From Hyphomicrobiales bacterium (GTDB lineage: Bacteria; Pseudomonadota; Alphaproteobacteria; Rhizobiales; Rhizobiaceae), in assembly GCA_900469625.1 (NCBI GenBank), contig UBXV01000028.1, positions 1 to 64,000 of the forward strand: DNA of 64,000 nt. The letters are read 5' to 3'. Positions 26,517-37,487 of the stretch are shown here, in pieces. Below the pieces are notes generated by a model. It worked only from the letters and a program-made list of their open reading frames with translations. It was not told where the DNA came from and ran no database searches. The translations under genes were made by a program, and so were the position numbers. Numbering within the stretch: position 1 is the first letter of the stretch; every line of letters starts with the position of its first letter.

Positions 26517-27656
26517 TCACTCGCTCTCCTCATCCTGGGCGCGCACCTGCCGTCCCAACCGAGCCAGCGGCTCATGAAGAGCATCCTCCAGCCGGCGTAG
26601 GTTGCGCGACAGCCAGTCTGCGATTGTTGGCCAGTTTTCGCGGTCGTAGCCGTCAAAATCCTGAGCGAAAACGATCAAGCTCTGTTTCTTGTCGTTCATC
26701 CGGCGCCAATCGAGCCGGGAACCGAAGGCGGCATCGATGGACGACTGTTCCGCAAGCAGCTGATCGAAAAGCCACTTGTTTTCCGCTCCCTCGGGCCGGG
26801 CTAACGACAGTTGAACACGCGCCTCGTCCTTCCCGAAGATCATCTGCCAAGGACAAGCACGCACGCCGGATCCCGCACTGAGCCAGTGATCCTTCGTTGG
26901 GCTGATGTTAGCGAAAAGGTTCACTCCGTCCTCACGTAGCTTCGCGAGCGCTTTCGCCCAGAACTGCTGCCGCAACTCGTGCCGACGCTTCTGTGTGCCC
27001 TGCACGGCGGTCTCTTCAACCTCCTTCGATGATATCCCGACCATGTAATCCGCGGCCTCCGGCGGAGGAATGATCTGCTGCAGATCGATGAAGAGCTCGT
27101 CCTCATAAGCAAAAGGCAACACTCGAAAGCACTGGGCACGAATACCGCGACTGAGCAACCACAGCACCGTTGCCGTGACCTCTCGGCGGAAGTTCGCCGC
27201 GATGAAAATCATGCGCTGCCCATTCCCCGGGTTTAGAACCGTCTCCTCCAGTTCCTCAACTTCCATAAATTCGCAGATCCGGGCGACAGCGCTACCGCCG
27301 CCGAAATAACGATCCAGGTAGTGTTGGTGGATCTCGACGATCTGGGCCTTGGTCAGTCCCGACACATAGGCAGTGTATTTTAGCGCCTGCCAGGTAACAT
27401 CTCGGCCCGAGTCGTCGAGCTTGTTCTCGATCACAACGAGATTTCCGGCCTTGTCGAGTGCCAGCAGGTCTAGCCGTTCGCGCGTCTCGTCGAAGCCGTC
27501 AAATTCCTTCTGAAGAATGAGTAGATCTTCGCCCAGGGCGTCCGGCTGGTGGACAAGCCATTCCTGTAAATGGTCACGTTCACGCAGGGCGAGTTCGCTG
27601 AAGCGCTTCTGGGTCAGGCGGGAGATACGGTTGCTGGGACGATCGACACGGAACAT
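26517..27656 (-). CDS. DUF4268 protein with PD-(D/E)xK nuclease-like N-terminal domain
   Basis: A 379-residue protein. The N-terminal half carries a NucS/PD-(D/E)xK-type core: Asp63 in RLDLLALD, then VVIENKL with Glu77 and Lys79, and Gln90 in WQALKY. The C-terminal half matches DUF4268 (FWAKALAKLRED, KDHWLSAGSGV, DWRRMNDKKQS). Such proteins occur often in defence islands and may act as stand-alone nucleases, but the reaction is not established. It is the leftmost island gene, transcribed toward the tRNA. Confidence 0.8.
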   Translation of the reverse strand: MFRVDRPSNRISRLTQKRFSELALRERDHLQEWLVHQPDALGEDLLILQKEFDGFDETRERLDLLALDKAGNLVVIENKLDDSGRDVTWQALKYTAYVSGLTKAQIVEIHQHYLDRYFGGGSAVARICEFMEVEELEETVLNPGNGQRMIFIAANFRREVTATVLWLLSRGIRAQCFRVLPFAYEDELFIDLQQIIPPPEAADYMVGISSKEVEETAVQGTQKRRHELRQQFWAKALAKLREDGVNLFANISPTKDHWLSAGSGVRACPWQMIFGKDEARVQLSLARPEGAENKWLFDQLLAEQSSIDAAFGSRLDWRRMNDKKQSLIVFAQDFDGYDRENWPTIADWLSRNLRRLEDALHEPLARLGRQVRAQDEESE

Positions 27657-27991
27657 CAGGCGACACTCGCTGGTGTCACGCCAAGTCTACCCAGTTCTTC
27701 AGAGCATAAATTGCTTACGTTCAGACCAATGGTGGATGCTTCTTGAGATTTGCCAACGCTCATACACTTGTCTCGCGGTTATTCAACTTCTCGATGCATC
27801 TCCATTAGCATGGTCTGGTGCCGTGACGTCAAACCCACGAGGCAAGGAACTACGCATACTCACAGGCGAAATTCGCTCGAAGGCCGATCCGATTTGGAAT
27901 GTCTTCTGAGTAGGCGCCCAAGCGTTTCTGCAGAGGCGCTCCAGAGCTATTCTCTATAGGGCGTTTTAGTCCCGACTGAATAAGTCATCAG
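27657..27991 (+). other. Island intergenic region with no gene seen
   Basis: About 335 bp between the start of the DUF4268 gene and the end of the HEPN/zinc-ribbon gene, both on the minus strand. It presumably holds the DUF4268 promoter. Open frames here are short, without ribosome sites, and look like chance. Composition is lower in GC than the neighbouring chromosome. Confidence 0.5.
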
Positions 27992-28957
27992 TTACTCCCG
28001 CATAAGCTTATCGAGTTGATGGCTGCAGTAGCCGCACAAGCCGTCATGCTCCGCATAGATAATCTCATTGATCGGGATCGATGTGCCGCAGCGATCGCAG
28101 TCAGGCTGACCATACTCATATCCGCAATTTGCACAGGCCCCCTCGAAGTCTACGTAGGAGTCGTTTCCGCATTCGGTGCAATGAAAGATTGGTCCGTCTT
28201 CTCCAGTCTCCTTTGCACGGATGTGACCTTCGGAGCTGAGAGCATCGCTCAGCGAGCCTACAATAGTTTTCTCAGTATCTGACTCAGCGCCACAGGCCCG
28301 GCAGACTAGCTCCATGTTTCGTTGCTCGGCGTTGGCCTGATCGCGTTGGCGAACCAGTTTCGAGTCACATGTTGGACAAATCAGACCGGCATCGGCAAGC
28401 GTTTCCGAAATCCAATCGACGTTCGAGAAGCTATCACGACAGCTCTTAAGCTCCTTCTCATACAATGTCTTGGCTTCGAGCATTAAGGGCCATGCGTCGC
28501 CCAGATGGTCTCCCGGAGCTTCATCGATATGCTCGAACAACTGCACAACGACAGGGAAAGCATTCGCGATTGCCTCGCGAACTGCCTCGCGGGGCTTCTG
28601 AGTAAAGAGATGCTCAACGTCGTTTCGAATCCGGTTGAGGTCGTCCAATGCCTTTTGATCGATCGCGAGCCCAAAGTCCTTGAACCGTCGCCCAATGGTA
28701 ACAAAATCAATTGTCGTCCCACCGTCCGCCACATACTCCACGCCTCCCTGGCCGTCTGGAACTGGCTTATACCTCGCCGCGATCAGGTCATCGATGTCGG
28801 CTTCGGGAACAGCCCTTACGAGCGTCTCCTTGGCCAGAAGGAGAACGCCTGCATAGAAATTTCGGACAGCAGATATCGCGCGCCTCGGATCATTGGATTG
28901 ATAATCCTCTACGCCCAATTGGATGGAAACAATCGCGTTCTCAAAGAGCTTGCTCAT
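27992..28957 (-). CDS. HEPN-like domain protein with three zinc ribbons
   Basis: A 321-residue protein not recognised as a named family. Residues 1-150 are helical and contain RNDVEH at 111-116, matching the R-x4-H motif of HEPN ribonuclease domains, after a helix AVRNFYAGVLLLAKETL that resembles HEPN helix 1. Residues 194-311 carry six CxxC pairs: 194/197 with 219/222, 260/263 with 275/278, and 287/290 with 308/311, that is three zinc ribbons. It is divergent from hsdM across 143 bp. An RNA-cutting or RNA-sensing role tied to the restriction system is inference; a structural HEPN is possible. Confidence 0.75.
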   Translation of the reverse strand: MSKLFENAIVSIQLGVEDYQSNDPRRAISAVRNFYAGVLLLAKETLVRAVPEADIDDLIAARYKPVPDGQGGVEYVADGGTTIDFVTIGRRFKDFGLAIDQKALDDLNRIRNDVEHLFTQKPREAVREAIANAFPVVVQLFEHIDEAPGDHLGDAWPLMLEAKTLYEKELKSCRDSFSNVDWISETLADAGLICPTCDSKLVRQRDQANAEQRNMELVCRACGAESDTEKTIVGSLSDALSSEGHIRAKETGEDGPIFHCTECGNDSYVDFEGACANCGYEYGQPDCDRCGTSIPINEIIYAEHDGLCGYCSHQLDKLMRE

Positions 28958-29100
28958 TCAATTTTTCCGCTAACGTATCTTCTGCAACAACTACACATTT
29001 CGAGAGTGTTTTATTCGCCTATCCCATATTGTCCAGATAAATTGCCTGCGCGCCCTGATCTGGTAGGATTGGCGGCAAATCATGACGGGGATTGCATAAC

Positions 29101-30580
<1,480 letters not shown>

Positions 30581-30591
<11 letters not shown>

Positions 30592-31813
30592 CGTGCCGAG
30601 CGGATGGCGACGCGTCGACCTGGGCGATGTTGCGAAAGAAGGTCGCTCCCGCAACTCGGATTTGCGAATCTCCGAGGACCGACTGGTTGGTGTGTTCAAA
30701 GATCAAGGCATGACTCCAATGCGAGAACGCGTTCGCGGCACTAGCTTCGAACGTTGCAAGGTGGTTCGCCCTGGCGATTTTGCTTACAACCCCATGAGAA
30801 TTAACATTGGGTCGATTGCGAGATCTACGGCTGATGCCGATCTGATGGTGAGCCCGGATTATGTTGTCTTCTCGCCAGACACAAATCAGATTGACGGCCT
30901 TTTCCTTGACTACCTCCGAAAATCAGATGCATGGGCCGCGTTTGTTGGCAACTCTGGCGATGGTGGCGTTCGCATTCGGATCTATTTTGAGCATTTGGCG
31001 CGCTTTCGATTCAATCTCCCTCCGCTCCACGAACAGCGGCGCATTGCCGAAATCCTATCGAGCGTCGACGAGGCCATTGCGGCAACGCGGGCGGTGATCG
31101 CGCAGACCAGAAAGGTGAAGCAGGGGATGCTGGAACGTCTGCTCACCAGAGGCATTGGCCACACGCGCTTCAAGCAAACGGAGATCGGGGCGATCCCGGA
31201 GGAGTGGGAGGTCCTACGAATTGGTGATTTTTGCCGAGTTCAAGGCGGTTATGCTTTTAAGTCATCAGAGTTTCAAGAAGATGGCGCTCCACTCGTTCGC
31301 ATATCAAATATCCGAGGAGGATCCGTGGACCTGGAAGGTGGTCCGCGCTTACCTCAAAAGTATCTTGCGGAATTTGCACAATTTGTTGTCGACCGAGGTG
31401 ATATCCTAATGGCTCTCTCTGGAGCAACTACTGGTAAATGGGGAGTAGCCGATCTTGAAGAGGCGGCACTTCTCAACCAGCGAGTTGGTCGGTTCGTTTT
31501 GACGAATTGCAGACGTGTCTCTTCAAAATTCCTTCCGGTTGTTGTCGAGAAAATAGCAGAATCTGTTCTGGAAAAGGCCTATGGCGGCGCACAACCTAAT
31601 ATTAGTCCCAACACCATTGAGAAAATAGTGGTCGCCGTGCCAGGACTTAGTGAACAAGAATTTATTGGTGACTATGTCAAACAATCTGACTTAGCGGCTC
31701 AGACAGATAAAAACCGCCTTGCGGCGCTGTTCGACCTGAAATCCGCCCTCACGTCCGACCTTCTCACCGGCCGAAAACGCGTCACCGACGCCTTGCCCAT
31801 GGCAGCGGAGTGA
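30581..31813 (+). CDS. hsdS: Type I restriction-modification system, specificity subunit
   Basis: A 410-residue DNA-recognition subunit with two target-recognition domains, each followed by a conserved helical spacer. The first ends in FNLPPLHEQRRIAEILSSVDEAI; the second begins IGAIPEEWEVLRIGDF and ends in LAALFDLKSALTSDLLTGR. The two domains should read the two halves of a bipartite site. The DNA of the recognition domains is AT-richer than hsdM, as usual for exchanged specificity modules. The start ATG at 30581 lies inside the hsdM 3' end. No second or partial hsdS is present. Confidence 0.93.
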
Positions 31814-31820
31814 GCGCCCT

Positions 31821-34800
31821 ATGAGCCACGGCCCCGAATGGCATTTCGCCGAGCGTCCGACGATCGAGCATCTGCAGGCCATGGGCTATGGCTTCGTGAC
31901 GCCAGCGGAGCATGCCACCTCACGCGAAAGCGAGAACCAAGTTCTGTTTCGCCTGCACCTCATCGACGCACTCATGCGCATCAACGGGATCGACCGCACT
32001 TCGGCCAAGGCCGCCTATGGCGAGCTGGCGGCGATCAGCGATAACGAGGCTTGGCTGAAGGTGCTGCGCGGCGACTATGCGCGCAAGGCTACCGGCCAGG
32101 ACACGCGGCAGACACTGCGCGTGATCGATTTCCTCAATCCGGCCAACAATCAGTTTTCCGTGACGCATCAATTGCGGGTGAAGGCGGAGAACACGCGCAA
32201 GCCGGATGTCGTGGTCTACTTGAACGGCATCCCGCTGGTGGTGATCGAGGCGAAAAGCCCGCTGAACGTGAAGGACAAGACCGGCGAGGCCTTCGAGCAA
32301 ATCAAGCAATATGAGCGAGACATACCGCGCCTGTTCTTCTCCAATGTCTTCAACATCGTCACCGACGGTGCGATGCTGCTCTATGGCGCGACCGGCTCCG
32401 GCTCCAAATACTTTGCCGAGTGGCGGGATCCCTGGCCGAAAGCGGAGGCCGATTTTCCCGACAGCCTCGCCAAAGGTCTGTGGTGCCTGCTGGAGCCGGG
32501 CCGGCTGCTCGACCTGATCGCGCACTACGTGGTGTTCGAAAAGACCGAAAGCGGCACGATCAAGAAGATCTGCCGCTACCAGCAGTTCCGCGCCGTCAAT
32601 CGCATCGTCGAGCGCGTGCTGGACGGCAAGCACCGGCAGGGGTTGATTTGGCATACACAGGGCAGCGGTAAATCGCTCACTATGGTGTTCGCGGCGCTGA
32701 AGCTGAAAACGCACCGGACCATTCAGTCCGAGGCTCTCACGAACCCGAACATTCTCGTGCTGACCGACCGCGTCGACCTGCACACCCAGATCAGCGGCAC
32801 ATTTGTCGCCTGCGGTCTGCAGAACCCGACACCGGTCGAGAGCATAAAGGACCTGCATGACCTGATCCGCAGCGGCAAGGACGGGCACACGGCGCTTTCG
32901 ACCATCTTCAAGTTCCAGGGTTCGAAGGAGCCGATCGAGAATTCCGAAAACTGGATCGTGATGGTGGACGAGGCCCATCGCACGCAGGAAAAGGATCTCG
33001 GCGCCTATCTGCGCGCCACGCTGCCGCACGCCCGCTTTTTCGGTTTCACCGGCACGCCGGTGAAGAAGGACGATAAGAACACCTACGAGAATTTCGGTGT
33101 GCCCGGCGAGGGCTATCTCGACAAATACGGCATCGACGATGCCGTGGCCGATGGCGCGACCGTGCCGATCTACTACACCGGCCGTAAGACCGACTGGCAC
33201 ATTGACGAGGCGAAGATCGACATCCTGTTCGACACCTGGTTTGCCGAGCTTGACGATGACAAGCTGAACGAGATCAAAAAGCGTGGGGTTCAGGTCGAGG
33301 ATCTGGTGAAGCATCCGCGCCGCATTGAGCTGATAGCTTACGACATCTGGACGCATTTCAAGCAATATGCCCGGCCGGATGGTTTCAAGGCGCAGATCGT
33401 TGCCATCGATCGCGAGGCAGTGATGCTCTACAAGCAGGCGCTGACCAACGTGATTGCAGAACATCTGCAGGCCGAGGGGCTAGAGGCAACCGAGGCGCTG
33501 GCACGCGCCGATGCCATGTCGGCCTGCGTTTATTCGATCAACCAGGAAGACAGCAAGCCGAGCGAGGATCCGCACAAGCAGGCGATCCGCACCGAGCTGA
33601 AAGCGCACTATCTGGATGCCGAAGCAGAAAAACTGGCGAAGAAGGCCTTTGGCCGCAAGGGCGACGACCCACAGTTCCTGATCGTTTGCGACAAGCTTCT
33701 GACCGGCTTCGACTGCCCGATCGAAAGCGTGATGTATCTCGACAAACCGCTGAAGGAGCATGGCCTGCTGCAGGCCATCGCCCGCACCAACCGCGTCTCC
33801 GATGCCAAGAAGCGCAACGGGCTGATCGTCGATTACATCGGTGTCTCGGGCCATCTGGAGGAAGCCCTCTCTTCCTACCGCACCGATGACGTGAAGAACG
33901 CCATGCGCGACCTGGACGATCTGCGCAATCAGTTGCGGGCGGCGCATTCTGCCGCGGCAGCCCTGATGAGGCCGCTGAAGCGCAAGGCGAGCAACAAGGA
34001 CGGGGTGAAGGCGGAGTATGATGCTTTCGTAAAGCTGCTGGGCAGCGAAGACAGGTGGTTCGACTTCAAGGCCAAGGCGCGCAGCTTCATCGCGCTTTAC
34101 GAGACGCTGAGCCCGGACCCGAGCGTTCTGGATTTCACCGTCGACCTGAAGTGGGTCGCAAACTTCCTGCTCTATGGCACGCAGCACTTCGAGAAGCGCC
34201 AGGCCTTCGACCAGATGACCTACAGCGAGAAGATCCGCGAGATGCTGGAGAAGCATCTGGAGGCGACGGGTCTGAGCGTCACGGTCAAGCTCCGCCATAT
34301 CACCGATCCGGACTTCTGGGAGGATTTCGATCCGGCCGACAAGACCGAGGAAGATCTGATGACGGCCGCGATTCGCAAGACGACGGAGCTCCGCAAGACC
34401 GTGACCGAGCGGATCGACGACAGCCCGCATCAATATGGCAAATTCTCGGAACGGCTACGCCAGCTTCTGGAAAAGCTGGAAACCGCGCAGCTCTCCTGGT
34501 CGGAGAAGCTGAAGGCGGCTGAGGAACTGGCAAAGGACATCACCGCCGAGGATGCCGCGCATGTCGAGGCGGGTCTCTCTCCCGGCGCCTACGGCATCCT
34601 GCAGATCCTCAACGGCTTTACCTCGGGGCCGGAGGGAGAAGATCTAGCAATCCGGCTGGAAGGCCTCTACAGCGATCCCGTGACCGCACCTGCTGGGTGG
34701 TGGGAAAAGGACGGCCTGCGCAAGAGCCTTCGCCAGCAGGTGCGTTCCATGGCACATCTGGCTGGCCTGACGCAGCTCAAGGAGATCCCGGAAGTGGTCG

Positions 34801-34835
34801 AAGCCTACGCGCTCAAGCATTTTGCGGGTGAATAA
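31821..34835 (+). CDS. hsdR: Type I restriction-modification system, restriction/translocase subunit
   Basis: A 1004-residue motor-nuclease. The N-terminal PD-(D/E)xK site is Asp129 with Glu143 and Lys145 in VVIEAKSP. The helicase has Walker A TQGSGKSLT (about 279-287), the DEAH-type box VDEAHRTQ, FTGTP, and late motifs LLTGFDCP and QAIARTNR. A long helical C-terminal domain binds the methylase. It cuts DNA lacking the host mark at a distance after translocation. It starts 7 nt after hsdS and appears intact. Confidence 0.96.
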   Translation: MSHGPEWHFAERPTIEHLQAMGYGFVTPAEHATSRESENQVLFRLHLIDALMRINGIDRTSAKAAYGELAAISDNEAWLKVLRGDYARKATGQDTRQTLRVIDFLNPANNQFSVTHQLRVKAENTRKPDVVVYLNGIPLVVIEAKSPLNVKDKTGEAFEQIKQYERDIPRLFFSNVFNIVTDGAMLLYGATGSGSKYFAEWRDPWPKAEADFPDSLAKGLWCLLEPGRLLDLIAHYVVFEKTESGTIKKICRYQQFRAVNRIVERVLDGKHRQGLIWHTQGSGKSLTMVFAALKLKTHRTIQSEALTNPNILVLTDRVDLHTQISGTFVACGLQNPTPVESIKDLHDLIRSGKDGHTALSTIFKFQGSKEPIENSENWIVMVDEAHRTQEKDLGAYLRATLPHARFFGFTGTPVKKDDKNTYENFGVPGEGYLDKYGIDDAVADGATVPIYYTGRKTDWHIDEAKIDILFDTWFAELDDDKLNEIKKRGVQVEDLVKHPRRIELIAYDIWTHFKQYARPDGFKAQIVAIDREAVMLYKQALTNVIAEHLQAEGLEATEALARADAMSACVYSINQEDSKPSEDPHKQAIRTELKAHYLDAEAEKLAKKAFGRKGDDPQFLIVCDKLLTGFDCPIESVMYLDKPLKEHGLLQAIARTNRVSDAKKRNGLIVDYIGVSGHLEEALSSYRTDDVKNAMRDLDDLRNQLRAAHSAAAALMRPLKRKASNKDGVKAEYDAFVKLLGSEDRWFDFKAKARSFIALYETLSPDPSVLDFTVDLKWVANFLLYGTQHFEKRQAFDQMTYSEKIREMLEKHLEATGLSVTVKLRHITDPDFWEDFDPADKTEEDLMTAAIRKTTELRKTVTERIDDSPHQYGKFSERLRQLLEKLETAQLSWSEKLKAAEELAKDITAEDAAHVEAGLSPGAYGILQILNGFTSGPEGEDLAIRLEGLYSDPVTAPAGWWEKDGLRKSLRQQVRSMAHLAGLTQLKEIPEVVEAYALKHFAGE

Positions 34836-35580
34836 GGTGGCCCTCTATCGCATCGGTGAGCGGGAGATCGAATACACGCTGCGTCGATCGCCCAAGGCGC
34901 GCAAGGCAAGCCTGAGCGTCACACCGCAGTCCTTCGAGCTGCTGGTGCCGGAAGGCGCGACCGACGTGCAGATCAACGCCGTTCTCGATCGCCGTCGCGC
35001 CTGGATCATCGAGACCGTGCAGCACATGGCCGAACGCGCCAAGGCCCAGACACGCGTCTACCAGTTCGTTACCGGTGCCAAGATCCCTTATCGCGGCCGC
35101 ATGACCAGGCTTACCATCGAGCCCTTCGACGGACGCCTGGTCGAGGTGAGCTTCCGTAACGGCTTCCAGATCCGCAAACCCTTCGACCTTTCCATAGAAT
35201 CGTCCGACGCCATCGTCGAAAGTGCGCTTCGGCTCTGGCTGAAGCGTCGCGTGCGAGACGATGCCCGCGTATTCATTCGCCGACATGGCGAACGCCATGG
35301 GTTGAAGCCGCGCGGCGTGCAAATCAAAGACCAGAAGCACATGTGGGGCAGCTGCGGCCAGGACCGACAGATCAACCTCAATTGGCACCTGATCTTCGCG
35401 CCGAAGCCCGTGCTTGAATACGCTGTTGTTCATGAGATGTGCCACCTGAAGCACCGGAACCACGAGACGGAGTTCTGGGACCTCGTTGGGCGGGTATTGC
35501 CGGACTGGGAAATGAGGAGGGCTTGGCTCGACAAGAATGAACACATGCTGGGCTGGGAGAAGGTGGAGGCGGTGGTCTAG
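34828..35580 (+). CDS. YgjP-like (DUF45) zinc metallohydrolase
   Basis: A 250-residue protein of the YgjP/COG1451 group (M48-like). The zinc site is HEMCHLKHRNHETEFW, with HExxH and a third His, and GSCGQDRQINLNWHLIF upstream is typical of the family. It is often encoded right after type I hsdR genes, though its role there is unknown. The GTG at 34828 lies within the last codons of hsdR; a GTG at 34837 is an alternative start. Coupling to hsdR is therefore close. Confidence 0.85.
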   Translation: MNKVALYRIGEREIEYTLRRSPKARKASLSVTPQSFELLVPEGATDVQINAVLDRRRAWIIETVQHMAERAKAQTRVYQFVTGAKIPYRGRMTRLTIEPFDGRLVEVSFRNGFQIRKPFDLSIESSDAIVESALRLWLKRRVRDDARVFIRRHGERHGLKPRGVQIKDQKHMWGSCGQDRQINLNWHLIFAPKPVLEYAVVHEMCHLKHRNHETEFWDLVGRVLPDWEMRRAWLDKNEHMLGWEKVEAVV

Positions 35581-35701
35581 CGAGCAGTATGCATTCTTTG
35601 ACTCGAGGATGGTCACTGGCCGGCTCGGTGGTCGCAAGCATTGCTTCGCAGCTCACGACATGCAAAACGCCCAGGTGAGTCTCCCAGTCGATTTCGACAT
35701 G

Positions 35702-36268
35702 CTACTCAATCCGGACGCCCCGTAGAATACGAGCCAGTGTTTTTGGATGGACCTGATACCTCGAGGCCACCTCAGAGATGGGCTCCAGATCGATATTGAC
35801 CGCCCGCTTAGCAGCATCGGTCTGCACTTTTGTCATCGACGGTCGACGTCCTATGCGAGATCCTCGCGCTCTCGCTGCTTCCATCCCCGCCTTGGTGCGC
35901 TCGCTGATGATGGCTCTTTCAAATTCTGCCATCGCCGCCATCATGTGGAATACCAGCCGTCCGCCCGACGACGACGTATCGATGCTCTCCGTCAGCGATC
36001 GGAAGTCACAGCCCCGCTTCGACAGCCCGTTCACGGTTTGAATAAGGTCGACAAGGGATCGCCCAAGTCGGTCAAGCCGCCAAACGACCAGCATATCACC
36101 CCTCTTGATTTGCCTTAGAGCACTGCGAAGGCCAGGACGCTGGAAGTCGGCACCGGATAATCCGTGATCGGTGAAGATCTCCGAGCAACCTGCCACCTTC
36201 AGCGCGCCAGTCTGCATATCGAGGTTCTGCTCAACCGTTGAAACACGGGCATAACCGACCAGCTTCAT
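35702..36268 (-). CDS. Serine recombinase, resolvase/invertase family
   Basis: A 188-residue small serine recombinase. The catalytic Ser10 lies in GYARVSTVEQ, with FTDHGLSGAD and VVWRLDRLGRS (the Arg-rich active-site region), EFERAIISERTKAG (long helix) and a C-terminal helix-turn-helix RYQVHPKTLARIL. It may be a transposon resolvase or DNA invertase; no partner transposase is seen. The ATG at 36268 gives the normal family N-terminus; the open frame upstream to 36394 is extra. Confidence 0.92.
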   Translation of the reverse strand: MKLVGYARVSTVEQNLDMQTGALKVAGCSEIFTDHGLSGADFQRPGLRSALRQIKRGDMLVVWRLDRLGRSLVDLIQTVNGLSKRGCDFRSLTESIDTSSSGGRLVFHMMAAMAEFERAIISERTKAGMEAARARGSRIGRRPSMTKVQTDAAKRAVNIDLEPISEVASRYQVHPKTLARILRGVRIE

Positions 36269-36417
36269 CTCCAATACCCTCACGCTCTGTATCGTTTCTA
36301 AGCCATTGACATAAAGGAACCTTTTCGCTCTGTCGGTGTTAAAATCGAGCCAGACCGGAAGCCCTTGAAACCTTAGGACCGGTCGGTCTGGCATTTAACT
36401 GCATCGTCTATCGGACA

Positions 36418-36783
36418 ATGGTTCCCTTTCGCTCTCGTTGGCCAGAACACAAAAGGCGGACTTTGAGCTTTTTGGCGATTCTCATCGCATCTGGGGCCGT
36501 GTTTGGAGGAGGCAGTGCGATCATCGCGTCCAATAAGAACCGTGACCCGTTGGGCTGGTTTTTGCTGGGTTTTTTGTTCAGCATCGTCGCACTTATCGTT
36601 GTCGCCGCGTTGTCCCCGGTAACAGGTCCCCAGGCAGCACGAGCTAAGCAGGTAGGCCGCGGCAAACGATTGCGCTCATCGTCTAATGTGCGAAAGGCTG
36701 ACCAGACAGATGATGACAGTTGGAAACAGCCTGGCGAGTTTGTCGCCAAGCCACAAGATCCTGAAAGGCCGTGGCTTGGTTGA
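36418..36783 (+). CDS. Small membrane protein, hypothetical
   Basis: A 121-residue protein with two hydrophobic segments (about residues 17-35, LSFLAILIASGAVFG, and 44-65, GWFLLGFLFSIVALIVV), joined by SNKNRDPLG, a layout common in small uncharacterised membrane proteins. The C-terminal half is charged and polar. It is divergent from the serine recombinase. The ribosome site is weak, so the start is not certain. Confidence 0.5.
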   Translation: MVPFRSRWPEHKRRTLSFLAILIASGAVFGGGSAIIASNKNRDPLGWFLLGFLFSIVALIVVAALSPVTGPQAARAKQVGRGKRLRSSSNVRKADQTDDDSWKQPGEFVAKPQDPERPWLG

Positions 36784-37021
36784 CTTCGCCAGGCATTGTT
36801 GGTTCGACTCCAGAAGCTTGCAATCTTTTCGGTGTCCGGCGTGGGAGGGAGATCAACCAAGACATGCTGGGCCGTCCCTTGAGCGACGTGTCGGGATACT
36901 GAGATCGAGCATCAAGGAAACTCTGCTGGGTGACTCCCAGGCGCTCACTGACCGGCGTCGACAATTCCGATGAGGAAATGATCGTCGGAAGCTCAGCGCG
37001 CGCCTGTGAGCGTCTATGAGC

Positions 37022-37351
37022 TTACTGCGCCGCCGCTGATACGTTCCGGTTTGAAGCTGCGATTTGAGAGTGGCTTTTCTTAAGCAGCACGTTGAGGAAG
37101 AGACTGGCGACGTCTGCGTAGGTATGCCTGGCGATCGGCCTACCCAAACGAGCTTGGATCCGAAGGCGTCGCAAATTCTCCCTAAACCCAAATGGAAAGG
37201 GCTCCAGATCGCCTATAAGTAGGTCGCTACATTCGAGAAGTGTGAGAGGCGACCCGTCGAGTTGGCTGCCATCTGCCTCATAGCCTTCTTCCAGGTAAAC
37301 CTCTAAGCGGTTCCGAAAGAGCCGGCGAATGTCCGTGATGTCGATATCCAT
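37022..37351 (-). CDS. Hypothetical protein, 109 residues
   Basis: A soluble protein starting MDIDITDIRRLFRNRLEVYLEEGYEADGS without a family match that I know. The ATG at 37351 has TTAGGAG 7 nt upstream, good evidence that the frame is real. It lies downstream of the larger gene at 37488-38492 on the same strand; between them is a 19-bp inverted repeat with an AT-rich centre, which may separate or regulate the two. Confidence 0.55.
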   Translation of the reverse strand: MDIDITDIRRLFRNRLEVYLEEGYEADGSQLDGSPLTLLECSDLLIGDLEPFPFGFRENLRRLRIQARLGRPIARHTYADVASLFLNVLLKKSHSQIAASNRNVSAAAQ

Positions 37352-37400
37352 TTGAACTCCTAACGTCGGGAAGAAAGATGACTATCCGGAGAGTAATTCG

Positions 37401-37467
37401 GATGTAACGGTCGGCCTATTTTCTTTCTTCTTTTAAAGAAATATAAATATAGGGCGACCGTTACATC
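37401..37467. repeat. 19-bp inverted repeat with AT-rich spacer
   Basis: Arms 37401-37419 and 37449-37467 are reverse complements at 18 of 19 positions (GATGTAACGGTCG core), around a 29-bp spacer of very low GC. Outside the arms a second pair, ATCCGGAGA, also faces inward (about 37384-37392 and 37475-37483). It lies between two minus-strand island genes. It could be a terminator, an operator or a recombination/replication site. Confidence 0.8.
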
Positions 37468-37487
37468 ATCTTGTCTCCGGATCATCT

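Noticed and set aside
31920-33464. 514-codon minus-strand frame inside hsdR
   Set aside because: hsdR is intact with all helicase motifs; the antisense frame has no family features.
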